From an uncultured Pelagibacteraceae bacterium (GTDB lineage: Bacteria; Pseudomonadota; Alphaproteobacteria; Pelagibacterales; Pelagibacteraceae), in assembly GCA_902597055.1 (NCBI GenBank), contig CACJWG010000004.1, positions 23,853-87,852 of the forward strand: 64,000 bases of DNA, in the 5' to 3' direction. Positions within the stretch are counted from its first letter, which is position 1, and each line of letters begins with the position of its first letter. The notes under the pieces were generated by a model. The model searched no databases. It had not been told where the DNA came from and worked only from the letters and a program-made list of their open reading frames with translations. A program made the translations under genes and the position numbers. Of this stretch, positions 12,352-22,662 are shown one piece after another.

Positions 12352-13626
12352 TTATGCAGCAGAGGTTTTGGATTTATCTTTATCTTTATCTTTTTGAGCA
12401 TTTTTGGAGTGGACAATAATTGGTTGGCTTTGCCCTTTGGCCGCACCTGAGTCGACAATAACTTCATTGACATTTTCCATACTTGGTAAATCAAACATTG
12501 TTTTTAAAAGAACACTCTCTAAAATTGATCTTAATCCTCTTGCCCCAGTTTTTTTGCTAATTGCTTTTTGAGCAATTTCTTTTATTGCATTATCTTTGAA
12601 CACAAGTTTAGCTCCCTCTAACTTAAAAAGTTCCTGATACTGTTTAATCAGAGAGTTCTTTGGTTCTTGTAAAATTTTGATCAAAGATTTTTCATCTAGG
12701 TCCTCTAAAGTAGCTATTATTGGAAGTCTTCCTATAAACTCTGGTATCAATCCATATTTTAATAGGTCCTCAGGTTCCAAACTTTTCATCCATTCACCTG
12801 TCTTCTTATCTTCTGTATTTTTAACCTCTGCTCCAAATCCTATTGATGATCCTTTGTCTCTTTGAGAAATTATTTTATCAAGGCCAGCAAAAGCTCCTCC
12901 ACAAATAAATAAAATATTTGTTGTATCCACTTGTAAAAATTCTTGTTGGGGGTGTTTTCTTCCTCCCTGAGGTGGTACACTTGCAATTGTGCCTTCCATT
13001 ATTTTTAAAAGGGCTTGTTGAACACCTTCTCCAGAAACATCTCTTGTAATAGAAGGGTTTTCTGATTTTCTACTTATTTTGTCTACTTCATCTATGTAAA
13101 CTATTCCTCGTTGAGCTTTTTCAACATTGTAATCAGCGGCTTGTAAAAGTTTTAAAATTATATTTTCAACATCCTCTCCTACATATCCAGCTTCTGTTAA
13201 TGTTGTTGCATCTGCCATTGTAAAAGGAACATCTAATATTCTAGCTAATGTTTGTGCTAGTAAGGTTTTTCCACATCCAGTTGGGCCAATTAATAAAATA
13301 TTTGATTTAGCTAGTTCAACATTTTTACTAGTTTTACTTTCATAATTTAATCTTTTGTAATGATTGTGAACAGCTACAGATAAAACTTTTTTTGCAAGTT
13401 GCTGTCCAATTACATAATCATCTAAGACTGAACAAATTTGTTTTGGAGAAGGTAACCCATCTTGATGTTTTACAAATGTATCTTTGTTTTCCTCTTTAAT
13501 TATGTCCATACATAACTCAACACATTCGTCACAAATGAAAACTGTTGGCCCTGCAATTAATTTTCTTACTTCGTGTTGGCTTTTTCCACAAAAAGAACAA
13601 TATAAAATGTTTTTACTACCTGACAT
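12352..13626 (-). CDS. clpX: ATP-dependent Clp protease ATP-binding subunit ClpX
   Basis: N-terminal zinc finger ([19 protein letters not shown]), [23 protein letters not shown]. Confidence 0.97.
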   Translation of the reverse strand: MSGSKNILYCSFCGKSQHEVRKLIAGPTVFICDECVELCMDIIKEENKDTFVKHQDGLPSPKQICSVLDDYVIGQQLAKKVLSVAVHNHYKRLNYESKTSKNVELAKSNILLIGPTGCGKTLLAQTLARILDVPFTMADATTLTEAGYVGEDVENIILKLLQAADYNVEKAQRGIVYIDEVDKISRKSENPSITRDVSGEGVQQALLKIMEGTIASVPPQGGRKHPQQEFLQVDTTNILFICGGAFAGLDKIISQRDKGSSIGFGAEVKNTEDKKTGEWMKSLEPEDLLKYGLIPEFIGRLPIIATLEDLDEKSLIKILQEPKNSLIKQYQELFKLEGAKLVFKDNAIKEIAQKAISKKTGARGLRSILESVLLKTMFDLPSMENVNEVIVDSGAAKGQSQPIIVHSKNAQKDKDKDKSKTSAA

Positions 13627-13726
13627 ATTTTTTTAAATTATAAAACGAATCACTAAATCTACTTTATTATAAAATGTGTTTCTGAGGCAAGCGTAGTGTT
13701 TAGATTGAGCTATATCTTGTGGAATA

Positions 13727-14338
13727 CTAAGATCTTTTTTCTACAACTTGATCTATCAAACCAAATTCTTTAGCGTTTTCAGAAGTCATAAAATTATCTC
13801 TTTCAAGAGCAATCTTAATTTCATCCTCACTTTTTCCAGTGTGTTTAGAGTAAATTTGGTTCAATCTTTTTTTAAGAGAAAGAACTTCATTTGCATGTAT
13901 CTCTATGTCTGTTGCCTGACCTTGAAAACCTGCAGATGGTTGATGGACCATTATTCTTGAATTAGGAAGAGAAAATCTTTTTCCTTTTTCCCCTGCAGCC
14001 AAAAGAAAAGATCCCATTGATGCAGCTTGGCCAATACATAATGTTGAAACATCAGGTTTAATATATTGCATGGTATCGTAAATCCCTAAACCAGCCGTCA
14101 CTAAACCACCAGGACTGTTTATGTATAAAGAAATTTCTTTTTTAGGATTTTCAGACTCTAAAAACAAAAGTTGTGCAGTTACTAATGACGCAACATTATC
14201 ATTAATTGGACCAACTAAAAAAACAATTCTCTCTTTTAACAATCTTGAGTAAATATCATAAGCTCTTTCACCTCTACTTGATTGCTCAACAACCATTGGT
14301 ATTAAGGTATTCATTTGTTCTAAGATTTTTTCACTCAT
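13727..14338 (-). CDS. clpP: ATP-dependent Clp protease proteolytic subunit ClpP
   Basis: [43 protein letters not shown]. Confidence 0.97.
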   Translation of the reverse strand: MSEKILEQMNTLIPMVVEQSSRGERAYDIYSRLLKERIVFLVGPINDNVASLVTAQLLFLESENPKKEISLYINSPGGLVTAGLGIYDTMQYIKPDVSTLCIGQAASMGSFLLAAGEKGKRFSLPNSRIMVHQPSAGFQGQATDIEIHANEVLSLKKRLNQIYSKHTGKSEDEIKIALERDNFMTSENAKEFGLIDQVVEKRS

Positions 14339-14370
14339 AATATCGAATCACTCACTTATACAACTTACGA

Positions 14371-15777
14371 TTACTTTTTACTAACTTTTTTTGCTTTTTT
14401 TTTGATTGGGGCTTTTTTGGGTTTCTTTTCAGATGTCTTTGGCTTCTTTTCTGTGACATCAGTAGTTGATTGAGCTTTTAGATTTTTTTCGTTTTCCTCT
14501 TTTAAAATTTTTTCTGCTTCCGATTTATCGATTTCTTTAACTGTTTTTTTAGCTTTTGATTTTATAAATTCTATTATCTTTTGTTCATAAATGTTTCCTC
14601 TTAATGAGGCTGCTGCTTCAGGATTTTTTTGATAATAATCCATTACAAGTTTCTCTTGTCCGGGCATCATCCCTATTTGTTTTTGAATTTCGGATTGAAT
14701 TTCTAAATTTTCAACTTTAATATTATTTTCTTCACCAATTTGATTAAGAATTAAACCGAGTTTGATTCTTTTTTTTGCATTTTTTAAATTATTATTTTTA
14801 TTTTTTTCTATCGCTTCTTTATCAAGACCTTGATTAAGAATGTTTAATTCTTGTTCAATTAAAGTATTTGGAATATCATCAGTCTTGAAATTTTCAATCT
14901 CTTCTAAAATTTGATTTTTTGAAATTTGATCAAGAGAGTTTTTATATTGATCATTTAATTGTTTTGAGACTAAATTCTTTAAATCAGTTAAATCTTTAGC
15001 CCCAAGTTTTTTTGCAAATTCATCATCGATAGGTAATTGTTTATGTTTTTTTACTGAAATAATTTTACACATAAACATCGCTTTTTTTCCAACTAATTCT
15101 TTTTCTGGAAAGATTTCTGGCAAAACTGCTTCTACTTTTATTTCTTCATCTTTTTTTGCTTTTAATAATTGTTTATCAAAACCTTTTATGAATAAATCTT
15201 TACCTAACTCTAATTGTGTATTTTTGCCCTCACTACCTTTAAATTCTTTTCCATCTACTGTTGCTTTATAATCAAATGTAACTAGATCACCTTCGTTAGC
15301 AACTTTCGCTGCATCAACTTCAACAAAATTTTTTTGATTTGAGGCAATTTCTTTAATTCTTTTGTCTGTCTCCTCTTTGGATAAGTTTACTTTATATTCT
15401 CTGTACCTAATGCTATCTAAGGAGTTAATCTTAGCTTTGGGCATTTCTGTTACGCTAATTACATATTCAAGATCCTTCCCTTCTCCAAATTGTTTCAAAT
15501 CAATTTTAGGTTGGAGCGCAGGTTTTATTTTCTTTTCATCTAAAGCTTTAGTAGTAGTTTCTTTTAAAATTTTATCTATCACTTCGCCATAAATTGCTTT
15601 GCCAAATTGTCTTTTTATTAAATCTCTTGGAACTTTTCCTGGTCTGAAACCTTTGAGAACTACATCATTTTTTAATTGGTCATACTTAACATCAAGTTCT
15701 TTGTTGATTGTTTTTTTATCAACAAAAACTTTTAAATTTTTTTCAAGACCTTTTTTCGTTTCTACTGTTACTTTCAT
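14371..15777 (-). CDS. tig: Trigger factor
   Basis: KGFRPGKVPRDLIKRQFGKAIYGEV; PPIase domain; upstream of clpP-clpX-lon. Confidence 0.95.
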   Translation of the reverse strand: MKVTVETKKGLEKNLKVFVDKKTINKELDVKYDQLKNDVVLKGFRPGKVPRDLIKRQFGKAIYGEVIDKILKETTTKALDEKKIKPALQPKIDLKQFGEGKDLEYVISVTEMPKAKINSLDSIRYREYKVNLSKEETDKRIKEIASNQKNFVEVDAAKVANEGDLVTFDYKATVDGKEFKGSEGKNTQLELGKDLFIKGFDKQLLKAKKDEEIKVEAVLPEIFPEKELVGKKAMFMCKIISVKKHKQLPIDDEFAKKLGAKDLTDLKNLVSKQLNDQYKNSLDQISKNQILEEIENFKTDDIPNTLIEQELNILNQGLDKEAIEKNKNNNLKNAKKRIKLGLILNQIGEENNIKVENLEIQSEIQKQIGMMPGQEKLVMDYYQKNPEAAASLRGNIYEQKIIEFIKSKAKKTVKEIDKSEAEKILKEENEKNLKAQSTTDVTEKKPKTSEKKPKKAPIKKKAKKVSKK

Positions 15778-15784
15778 AAAAATA

Positions 15785-15869
15785 TGGTAGGCGAGAAAGG
15801 ACTCGAACCTTCACATGTTGCCATATTGGTTCCTAAGACCAACGCGTCTACCAATTCCGCCACTCGCCC
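15785..15869 (-). tRNA. tRNA-Leu (TAG)
   Basis: Reverse complement GGGCGAGTGGCGGAATTGGTAGACGCGTTGGTCTTAGGAACCAATATGGCAACATGTGAAGGTTCGAGTCCTTTCTCGCCTACCA; class II tRNA with variable arm, anticodon TAG. Confidence 0.95.
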
Positions 15870-15952
15870 AATTTTAAATGGTTTATATCTTATAGAATGA
15901 ATTTGTCCAATTAGAATAATTGTGTAATTATGAGAAAAATTAAAAAAAATTT

Positions 15953-16198
15953 ATGATTGTTTCACCTTGTATAAGTATTTGTAAAACAGATCCTGTCTCA
16001 GGTTATTGCTATGGTTGTGCTAGAAAAAATGAGGAAAAAATTGCCTGGAAAAACCCAGAGACTACTGATGAATGGAAAAAGAAAAATTTAGAAGAATTAA
16101 AAAGTAGAATGTCAGGTTGGCAATTAGATGCATTTTTAAAATCTTATGATAATAAGATTAAAGAGGGAGAATCTTTATTTAAAAAGAGTTTAAAATGA
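15953..16198 (+). CDS. DUF1289-family small cysteine-containing protein
   Basis: SPCISICKTDPVSGYCYGCARKNEEKIAWKN pattern typical of DUF1289. Confidence 0.85.
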   Translation: MIVSPCISICKTDPVSGYCYGCARKNEEKIAWKNPETTDEWKKKNLEELKSRMSGWQLDAFLKSYDNKIKEGESLFKKSLK

Positions 16199-16365
16199 GT
16201 AAATCAACAACAGTTGTTATTATTTATGTACTAGGTCTTGTAGTCGGTGCATTATTTTTTGATCTATGGGGCGCTGAAACTAGTATTAAAAAAGGTCTTA
16301 TTGGTATTGGATGGACTGCATTATTTTTAATTTTTCTTTTTCTTGCTGAAAAAAAAGAAGATTAA
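16195..16365 (+). CDS. Small membrane protein, 56 aa (not in the ORF track)
   Basis: ATG overlaps the upstream stop (ATGA); MSKSTTVVIIYVLGLVVGALFFDLWGAETSIKKGLIGIGWTALFLIFLFLAEKKED, two hydrophobic helices. Confidence 0.7.
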   Translation: MSKSTTVVIIYVLGLVVGALFFDLWGAETSIKKGLIGIGWTALFLIFLFLAEKKED

Positions 16366-16913
16366 TTAATTTCTAATGATCCAAGAAATTTTAAATTATT
16401 ATCAGTAATTACAATCTCACCAGAGCTTGTTGCTAAATCTAAAATTTCAGAAATTACAACATAATGAGTAACTAATGCTAAATTTCCAGAGTAATTCCAA
16501 TTTTTAATAAATTGTTGAAAATCTAAAATTTGTTTGTCTTTGTTTTCTGAAAATCGTTCATCATAAAAAGAGTTTAGAAAATTTTTTGTCTCATAATTCC
16601 CAAAAGCTATTTTAGCTGTATCTTTACATCTACACCACTCACTCGATATTACTTTTGTAAAATTTATGTCGTTTTCTTTAAAAAACTTACCAATTTTCAA
16701 TGCTTGTAATTCACCTTCTTTGCTAAGGTTTCTTTGAGTAGAACAATCTAAAATTTCAAAATTTGGGGGATCGCCATTTCCTGGAGCAATAGCGTGACGA
16801 ATGAATATTATGTTGTTCTCTTTTTTCAAGATTTCCACAATATTTTCATTAGCAAAGCTTGTCTTATTTAATAAAAATAGAAAAAAGATTAATATTATCT
16901 TAAAATATCTCAT
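16362..16913 (-). CDS. Histidine phosphatase superfamily protein with signal peptide
   Basis: NIIFIRHAIAPGNGDP (RHA/RHG motif) and LVTHYVVI; N-terminal hydrophobic signal. Confidence 0.8.
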   Translation of the reverse strand: MRYFKIILIFFLFLLNKTSFANENIVEILKKENNIIFIRHAIAPGNGDPPNFEILDCSTQRNLSKEGELQALKIGKFFKENDINFTKVISSEWCRCKDTAKIAFGNYETKNFLNSFYDERFSENKDKQILDFQQFIKNWNYSGNLALVTHYVVISEILDLATSSGEIVITDNNLKFLGSLEIN

Positions 16914-16914
16914 T

Positions 16915-17589
16915 ATGAACTTTAATTTTCAAAAACTAAATCAATCTATTATCAAATGTCGTAAATGTCCAAGGTTAGTAAAATTTAGAAAAAAAATTTC
17001 TGTTGAAAAAAGAAAACAATATGAAAATGAAACTTATTGGGGCAAACCAATTACTGGTTTTGGAGACACTAAAGGGAAAATTCTTTTTGTGGGATTAGCA
17101 CCTGCAGCTCATGGTGGTACAAGAACTGGAAGGGTATTTACCGGTGATAAATCATCAGATTTTCTTTATAAATGCTTGCACAGTGTCAAAATTTCAAATC
17201 AGCCAAATTCAGACAATATTAATGATGGATTAAAACTTACAGATGCATATATAACTACTGCGCTTAAATGTGTTCCACCTGGTGATAAACCTAATCGAGA
17301 TGAATTGGTTAACTGTTTTCAATTCTTTAATAATGAAATTGACAACTTAAAGGATCTTAAGACAATTGTTGCTTTGGGCAAAATTGCTTTTGATAGTTGT
17401 ATCCTTTTTTTTAAACAAAATTATAGTTTTAAGGAAAAAATTAACTTTTCACATGGAAAAATTTATTCACTACCAAAAAATATCAAGTTAGTTGCTTGTT
17501 ATCACCCGAGTCCGAGAAATGTTAATACTGGTAGAATTAATGAAAAGAAAATGAAAAATCTTTTTAAAAGAGTATTAAAATTAAATTAG
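16915..17589 (+). CDS. Uracil-DNA glycosylase family protein, probably type 5 (UdgB-like)
   Basis: CRKCPRLVKFRKK, FVGLAPAAHGGTRTGRVFTGDKSSDFL, ACYHPSPRNVNTGR. Start set at MNFNFQK (ATG 16915). Confidence 0.85.
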   Translation: MNFNFQKLNQSIIKCRKCPRLVKFRKKISVEKRKQYENETYWGKPITGFGDTKGKILFVGLAPAAHGGTRTGRVFTGDKSSDFLYKCLHSVKISNQPNSDNINDGLKLTDAYITTALKCVPPGDKPNRDELVNCFQFFNNEIDNLKDLKTIVALGKIAFDSCILFFKQNYSFKEKINFSHGKIYSLPKNIKLVACYHPSPRNVNTGRINEKKMKNLFKRVLKLN

Positions 17590-17982
17590 TTTTTCTAGTT
17601 CTGCTTTTAGTATTCCAGGAATTTTGACAGGCTTACCCTTTTTATCAATTGTTACTAAATGAATTTCCGCCTCTGTAATTTGATCATTACCTTTAAATAC
17701 TTTTTGAGACATTAAAAAAGAAGTTTTTGTGATTTCTTTCATATTCGATTTTATCTCTAAATTATCTTCAAGTAAGGCAGATTTCATATAACTTATATTA
17801 CATGATTTAACTATTATATAAGTTCCGTTTTCATCGATTAGTTTTTTGTTAGTAAAGCCTAAAGATTCTAAAGCGTCACTTCTAGCTCTTTCCATGAACT
17901 TAAGGTAATTAGCATAATATACGACACCACCAGCATCAGTATCTTCGTAGTAAACTTTTAATTTAAAAGTAAAAGTTTTCAT
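17581..17982 (-). CDS. ybgC: YbgC-type acyl-CoA thioesterase
   Basis: YYEDTDAGGVVYYANYLKFMERARSDALESLG hot-dog fold signature. Confidence 0.92.
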   Translation of the reverse strand: MKTFTFKLKVYYEDTDAGGVVYYANYLKFMERARSDALESLGFTNKKLIDENGTYIIVKSCNISYMKSALLEDNLEIKSNMKEITKTSFLMSQKVFKGNDQITEAEIHLVTIDKKGKPVKIPGILKAELEKLI

Positions 17983-17999
17983 TAGTTCTTTAAATTAAC

Positions 18000-18659
18000 T
18001 TATTCTGAAGAAAAATATATGTTTTTATAGTAAGAAATAGCCTGAGATTTTGATTGATCGGTATCTACCATAATTGCGACACCATCTAAAATATCAACGT
18101 TTAAATTATGGAATCTTTTGTAGTCTTCCTTTACGTTTGTTTTGACTGTAACCCACTCATTTTTATTATTATCAATACTAGATAAAACATAATCAATAGA
18201 ACTTTTGGTATATGGACTTGGCCAATTTTCTCCTATGGATGAATTACTTGAGAATACATAATTTATTGCCTTGTTCGATAATGGAGTCATGCCTGTTTTC
18301 TTAACAACAAAAAATCTTGCTGCAAAATCATGACCTTTTTTTGATTTTTCATCGATACCGGGTAACCCCTTTTCAACCTTCCAAGTAATATTTAAAAATG
18401 GTGTTTGATTCAGATCTATAAGTGCTTCCTTGCCCAGTCCTGAACCACCGTTTTCTACCTCGGCCTTTAATATATTTGCACCATCTTCAGTTAAAATGTT
18501 GTATTCAGTCATATTTTTTGCTCCACGAACTTTTCTGACTTTAAGGTTGCTTAACTCTTCATCAGTAAACTTAAACACTTCAACATTTTGGGAGTAGCTA
18601 AAAGATATAGATGATAAAAAGATTAAAAATGCAATTAATAGTTTAGGCATGAAATTCAT
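18000..18659 (-). CDS. DUF3047-like secreted protein
   Basis: Signal peptide plus a DUF3047-type pattern (TWKVEKGLPG...DFAARFFVV...VDILDGVAIMVDTDQSK); family assignment from memory. Confidence 0.65.
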   Translation of the reverse strand: MNFMPKLLIAFLIFLSSISFSYSQNVEVFKFTDEELSNLKVRKVRGAKNMTEYNILTEDGANILKAEVENGGSGLGKEALIDLNQTPFLNITWKVEKGLPGIDEKSKKGHDFAARFFVVKKTGMTPLSNKAINYVFSSNSSIGENWPSPYTKSSIDYVLSSIDNNKNEWVTVKTNVKEDYKRFHNLNVDILDGVAIMVDTDQSKSQAISYYKNIYFSSE

Positions 18660-18757
18660 ATAAACTAAAATAATTTTTTTTTCAAATTTTTTTTAAAATC
18701 TTACTTTTGACAATTTTCAGTCATTCAAAATTCATTATTGAGGCTTATAAAGTTAAT

Positions 18758-18964
18758 ATGAAAAAATATATCTCCTTAATCTTGTTGGTTATGTTAACAA
18801 ACTGTTCAACTCATACAGTAAAATTGGGTAAAAAATGTACAAAATTAGCTTCAGATAATACCTATGAGAAGTCATACGTATGGGTCATAAATAAAGGTAA
18901 TCTTGAGACATTTGATGACAAAATAAATAAAGAAAATTGTGCCAATAATGGAGAGAAGCTTTGA
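18758..18964 (+). CDS. Small putative lipoprotein
   Basis: MKKYISLILLVMLTNCSTHTVKLGKKC; lipobox-like LTNC; start trimmed to the second Met of the track ORF. Confidence 0.6.
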   Translation: MKKYISLILLVMLTNCSTHTVKLGKKCTKLASDNTYEKSYVWVINKGNLETFDDKINKENCANNGEKL

Positions 18965-19092
18965 AAACTTTATCCATTTTTATGCTCTTAATTTACTGGT
19001 CAGTTATAATTTTAGCTCCTGTTATAGCTAACGAAAAAAGTAAGTATTTTGAAACAAATATTATAATCCCTATAGAAAAACCTAATAAGTAG
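18961..19092 (+). CDS. Short putative secreted peptide, TTG start (or ATG further in)
   Basis: Reading frame LKTLSIFMLLIYWSVIILAPVIANEKSKYFETNIIIPIEKPNK*; signal-like; overlaps the upstream stop. Confidence 0.3.
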   Translation: MKTLSIFMLLIYWSVIILAPVIANEKSKYFETNIIIPIEKPNK

Positions 19093-19831
19093 ATCTTCCG
19101 CCGCTAATATCAAATACAGCGGCGGTTGAAAAAGAATTTTCTGCTGAAGATAACCAACAAACCATTGATGTAAGTTCTTCTAATTCGAGAAATCTTGCTC
19201 TAGGTACTTTTGAAAGCATCCTTTGAACATGCTCCTTTGACATTTGATCAAGAATTCTTGTTTTAGCTCCTGCTGGGGTTACTGCATTAACTGCTATGTT
19301 CTTATCTGCAAGTTCTTTACCCAAAGATTTTGTTAGCGCTATTACCCCTGCTTTAGATGAGCTATATGCACTAGCTTTTGCGTTCCCATCTTTGCCAGAT
19401 ACAGATGCTATATTAACAATTCTACCATAATTATTCTTAATCATGTGTGGTACAACTGACTTACAACAGTTAAAAGTTCCATGTAAATTAATATTAATGA
19501 TTTTTTTCCATTCTTCGTAATCATAATTCCACAATTCTGCAGTAGAGCCTGTAATTCCAGCGTTATTTATTAGAATATCAATTTTTGTTTTAGAAGTAAT
19601 TTTGTTAACAGTATCATCAACGCTTTTAGAATCCGATACGTCTACAACATCACATGAAAGATTTTGATCATTAATTAATTTTGAAGCTTTTTTAAGTTCT
19701 TTGTCATCAGAGTCCCAAATGATGACTTTGGCTCCTGATTGAAGAAATCTTTTTGCAATATCAAGTCCAAAACCTTGTGCGCCACCAGTGACAATTGCGT
19801 TTTTGTTATTTAAATCAAATTTATTCATCAA
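19082..19831 (-). CDS. Short-chain dehydrogenase/reductase
   Basis: TGGAQGFG, NNAG, YSSSKAGV motifs. Confidence 0.9.
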   Translation of the reverse strand: MMNKFDLNNKNAIVTGGAQGFGLDIAKRFLQSGAKVIIWDSDDKELKKASKLINDQNLSCDVVDVSDSKSVDDTVNKITSKTKIDILINNAGITGSTAELWNYDYEEWKKIININLHGTFNCCKSVVPHMIKNNYGRIVNIASVSGKDGNAKASAYSSSKAGVIALTKSLGKELADKNIAVNAVTPAGAKTRILDQMSKEHVQRMLSKVPRARFLELEELTSMVCWLSSAENSFSTAAVFDISGGRSTY

Positions 19832-21285
19832 TCACTTGCTAATAAATAATAAGTAATACCTGCAATTATAAAACCTATTATAAATGAAAAAGTATCTAAA
19901 AACATGAATTTTGGATTCCAAATTGATGCAGATGAAAATATGAAACCTATTATAAAAGAATAATAAGCTTTTAAATGCCATCCTGCAGAATAAAGATATG
20001 CACTATCGTTTCTTGCTGAAAATAAATCTTTATTTATGACCACTTTATTTTTCACTACATAATAATCAAAAATCATCACACCAAAAATTGGTCCAAAAAA
20101 AGCTGAAAGTGTATCAATTATTGACATGGATCCATTCTGACTGAGGAACGGAGTCCAAAAAATCCCAACTACGAAACCAAACAAAATTATCAATAATCCA
20201 GAACTTTTTAAAGTTAAACTATTTGGAAGTAAATTTAGTAATATATTTTGTGAAGGGAAGTAATTTGCAATTAAATTAGTTGATGATGAAGCAAAAAAAA
20301 TAAATATTAAAACTGTTACAGTTATATAAGTATTATTAATTTTTCCTACAATATCTGTCGGATTTGTAAGTAGGTTTTGAGTTGATATAAGGCTACTTTT
20401 AAAAAAAATATCTGCACCAATTACAATAACTAGTAGTAAAAATGAGTAAATTATTGTACTTACAACTAAACTTAAATTTCCTTTTAGAAGTTCTTGGGAG
20501 CTTTTTACATATCTTGAGTAATCTCCAAAATTCATAATCAAAATAGAAAAATATGCAAATAAAGTACCTGTTATACCAATCATATTTTTAAATTGAAAAT
20601 TAGTAAATCCACTCTCAAGATTTATTTTGCTTACAAATGTCTCCATAACGAATAACTCTGGATCAGCTATCAACACTACAAAAAACAGCAATAAACCTGA
20701 ATAAACAAATAAAGCTGAGAAATTAATGAAACTTCTTATAAATTTTTGTCCTCTGCTAAATAAAAAATATTGAATTAAAATTGTAAAAACAAAACTGACC
20801 CAATCAATTAGATTCATGGTCATAAAGTAGTTGAAGAAAATATCGTTGTTTAGTATCTCGCTATCAAATTGAAACAAAGAAATCCTAATTAAATATCCAA
20901 TAGATTTTGAAATAAAGTATGTTTGAACACCAAAAAAGAATATTCCAACTAAACCTCTTATCAAACTTATAAATCTTGCCCCTTGATAGCCAGTTGATAC
21001 TCTTAGAAAAACTGGAAAGGGAATTCCATGCTTTTGAGAGGGTTTTCCAATAATATAGGATAAATAAATCACCAACAAAGAAGCTAGCAAACTTCCAAAT
21101 AAAACTTCATAAAAATTTAAATTATAAACAAAATATAGTGAAGCTATTAAAGCAAAAGACATTATACTTTGAAGTCCAACTGACCAAAAACAAAACATAT
21201 CTTTCCAGTCCCAATTTTTGTCAACAGGATTTACTGAAACGATTTCCCAGTTAGTAAGATTAAATTTTTCTTTTTCTGAGCTCAC
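19828..21285 (-). CDS. NCS1-family (nucleobase/hydantoin/thiamine-type) permease
   Basis: About 12 TM; GKPSQKHGIPFPVFLRVSTGYQGARFISLIRGLVGIFFFGVQTYF typical of NCS1 transporters. Confidence 0.85.
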   Translation of the reverse strand: MSSEKEKFNLTNWEIVSVNPVDKNWDWKDMFCFWSVGLQSIMSFALIASLYFVYNLNFYEVLFGSLLASLLVIYLSYIIGKPSQKHGIPFPVFLRVSTGYQGARFISLIRGLVGIFFFGVQTYFISKSIGYLIRISLFQFDSEILNNDIFFNYFMTMNLIDWVSFVFTILIQYFLFSRGQKFIRSFINFSALFVYSGLLLFFVVLIADPELFVMETFVSKINLESGFTNFQFKNMIGITGTLFAYFSILIMNFGDYSRYVKSSQELLKGNLSLVVSTIIYSFLLLVIVIGADIFFKSSLISTQNLLTNPTDIVGKINNTYITVTVLIFIFFASSSTNLIANYFPSQNILLNLLPNSLTLKSSGLLIILFGFVVGIFWTPFLSQNGSMSIIDTLSAFFGPIFGVMIFDYYVVKNKVVINKDLFSARNDSAYLYSAGWHLKAYYSFIIGFIFSSASIWNPKFMFLDTFSFIIGFIIAGITYYLLASD

Positions 21286-21309
21286 TATTACATATTAAAC
21301 AAATATGTA

Positions 21310-22662
21310 TTACTGTCCATACAAGACAGTAGGTAGCCAAAGGACAATCTTAGGAAATATAATAATAATGATTAATCCAATAATCTGAAGGACCATAAAC
21401 TGCATCATTCCAAGATAAATATCCTTTAAGTCCCACTCTGGAACGACTCCTTTTAAGAAATAAGCAGACAGAGCTACAGGTGGAGATAGCCAGGCGGTCT
21501 GTAAATTTACTGCCACGAGAATCGCAAACCAGGTTAAATTAAATCCTAAAGCTTCAACTAATGGTAGGATAATTGGAATTATTATCATAACTATCGGAAC
21601 CCACTCTAACGGCCAACCTAATAAAAAAATCATTACCATTATCATTGCTAGTATTAGGTATTTATTCATTTCTAAACCTAATAAAAATTCAGTAAGCAAT
21701 GTCGGAGTGCCAAGTCTTGCAAACACTGCCCCAAAGAAATTTGATGCAGCAACTAAAACCATTATTAAAGCAGTAATTTCTAATGTTTTTACAAGAGCTT
21801 CTTGCAATTTTGGTAAAGTTAATTTTTTATAAGATAGCGATAATAGTAGAGCACCCATTGCGCCACATCCTGCAGCTTCCGTTGGTGTAGCAAATCCAAA
21901 TAAGATACTTCCTAGAGCGGCAAAAACTAATGCGGCTGGTGGTACAAGACCTAGGAAAAATTCAATCCAGACTTCTCGCATACTGACCGCTCTCATATCC
22001 TCAGGTAAAACAGGTCCCAATTTTGGATTTATCATACATCTAATTGTTGTGTAAGCAGCATATAAAGACGCAAGTAATATTCCGGGTAAAATTGCAGCCG
22101 CAAATAAATCAATAACTGGTATTTCCATTATTGGTCCCATTACCACCAACATAATACTTGGTGGAATTAAAATTCCCAAAGTACCACCAGCTGTTATAGT
22201 ACCTGCAGCAAGTTTTACATCATAACCAGATCTGTTCATTGATTTAGCAGCCATTATTCCTAAAATCGTTACTGAAGCACCAACTATCCCAGTTGCAGCT
22301 GCAAAAATTACTGAAACAAATAAAACAGCATAATATAAAGCACCTCTAACCTTAGATAACATCAATTGAAAAGCAGAAAATAATCTTTCCATTAAGCCAG
22401 CTTGTTCCATCATTATTCCCATAAATACAAAGAGTGGAACAGCAGCGAGAGTTTGCTCGGTCATTACCATGGAGAATTGGAGGGTCATTAAATAAAATAC
22501 TAATTTTCCGAAACCTAAATAACCAAAAACAAATCCTAGAAATATAAGTGTAAAAGAAATTGGGAAACCAACAAATATTGCAAATAGCATTACTCCAACT
22601 AATATAAAACCAAGTATTGCTGGATCTATTAATTCTGCTATCATTTTTTCGCTCCAGGCCAC
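21310..22662 (-). CDS. TRAP transporter large permease (DctM family)
   Basis: Multi-TM protein with VPLFVFMGIMMEQAGL, TPTEAAGCGAMGALLL. Confidence 0.93.
   Translation of the reverse strand: MAWSEKMIAELIDPAILGFILVGVMLFAIFVGFPISFTLIFLGFVFGYLGFGKLVFYLMTLQFSMVMTEQTLAAVPLFVFMGIMMEQAGLMERLFSAFQLMLSKVRGALYYAVLFVSVIFAAATGIVGASVTILGIMAAKSMNRSGYDVKLAAGTITAGGTLGILIPPSIMLVVMGPIMEIPVIDLFAAAILPGILLASLYAAYTTIRCMINPKLGPVLPEDMRAVSMREVWIEFFLGLVPPAALVFAALGSILFGFATPTEAAGCGAMGALLLSLSYKKLTLPKLQEALVKTLEITALIMVLVAASNFFGAVFARLGTPTLLTEFLLGLEMNKYLILAMIMVMIFLLGWPLEWVPIVMIIIPIILPLVEALGFNLTWFAILVAVNLQTAWLSPPVALSAYFLKGVVPEWDLKDIYLGMMQFMVLQIIGLIIIIIFPKIVLWLPTVLYGQ

Noticed and set aside
14371-14520. Lys-rich tail of trigger factor as a separate small basic protein
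   Set aside because: It is continuous in frame with the trigger factor ORF; a charged C-terminal tail is plausible and needs no separate gene.
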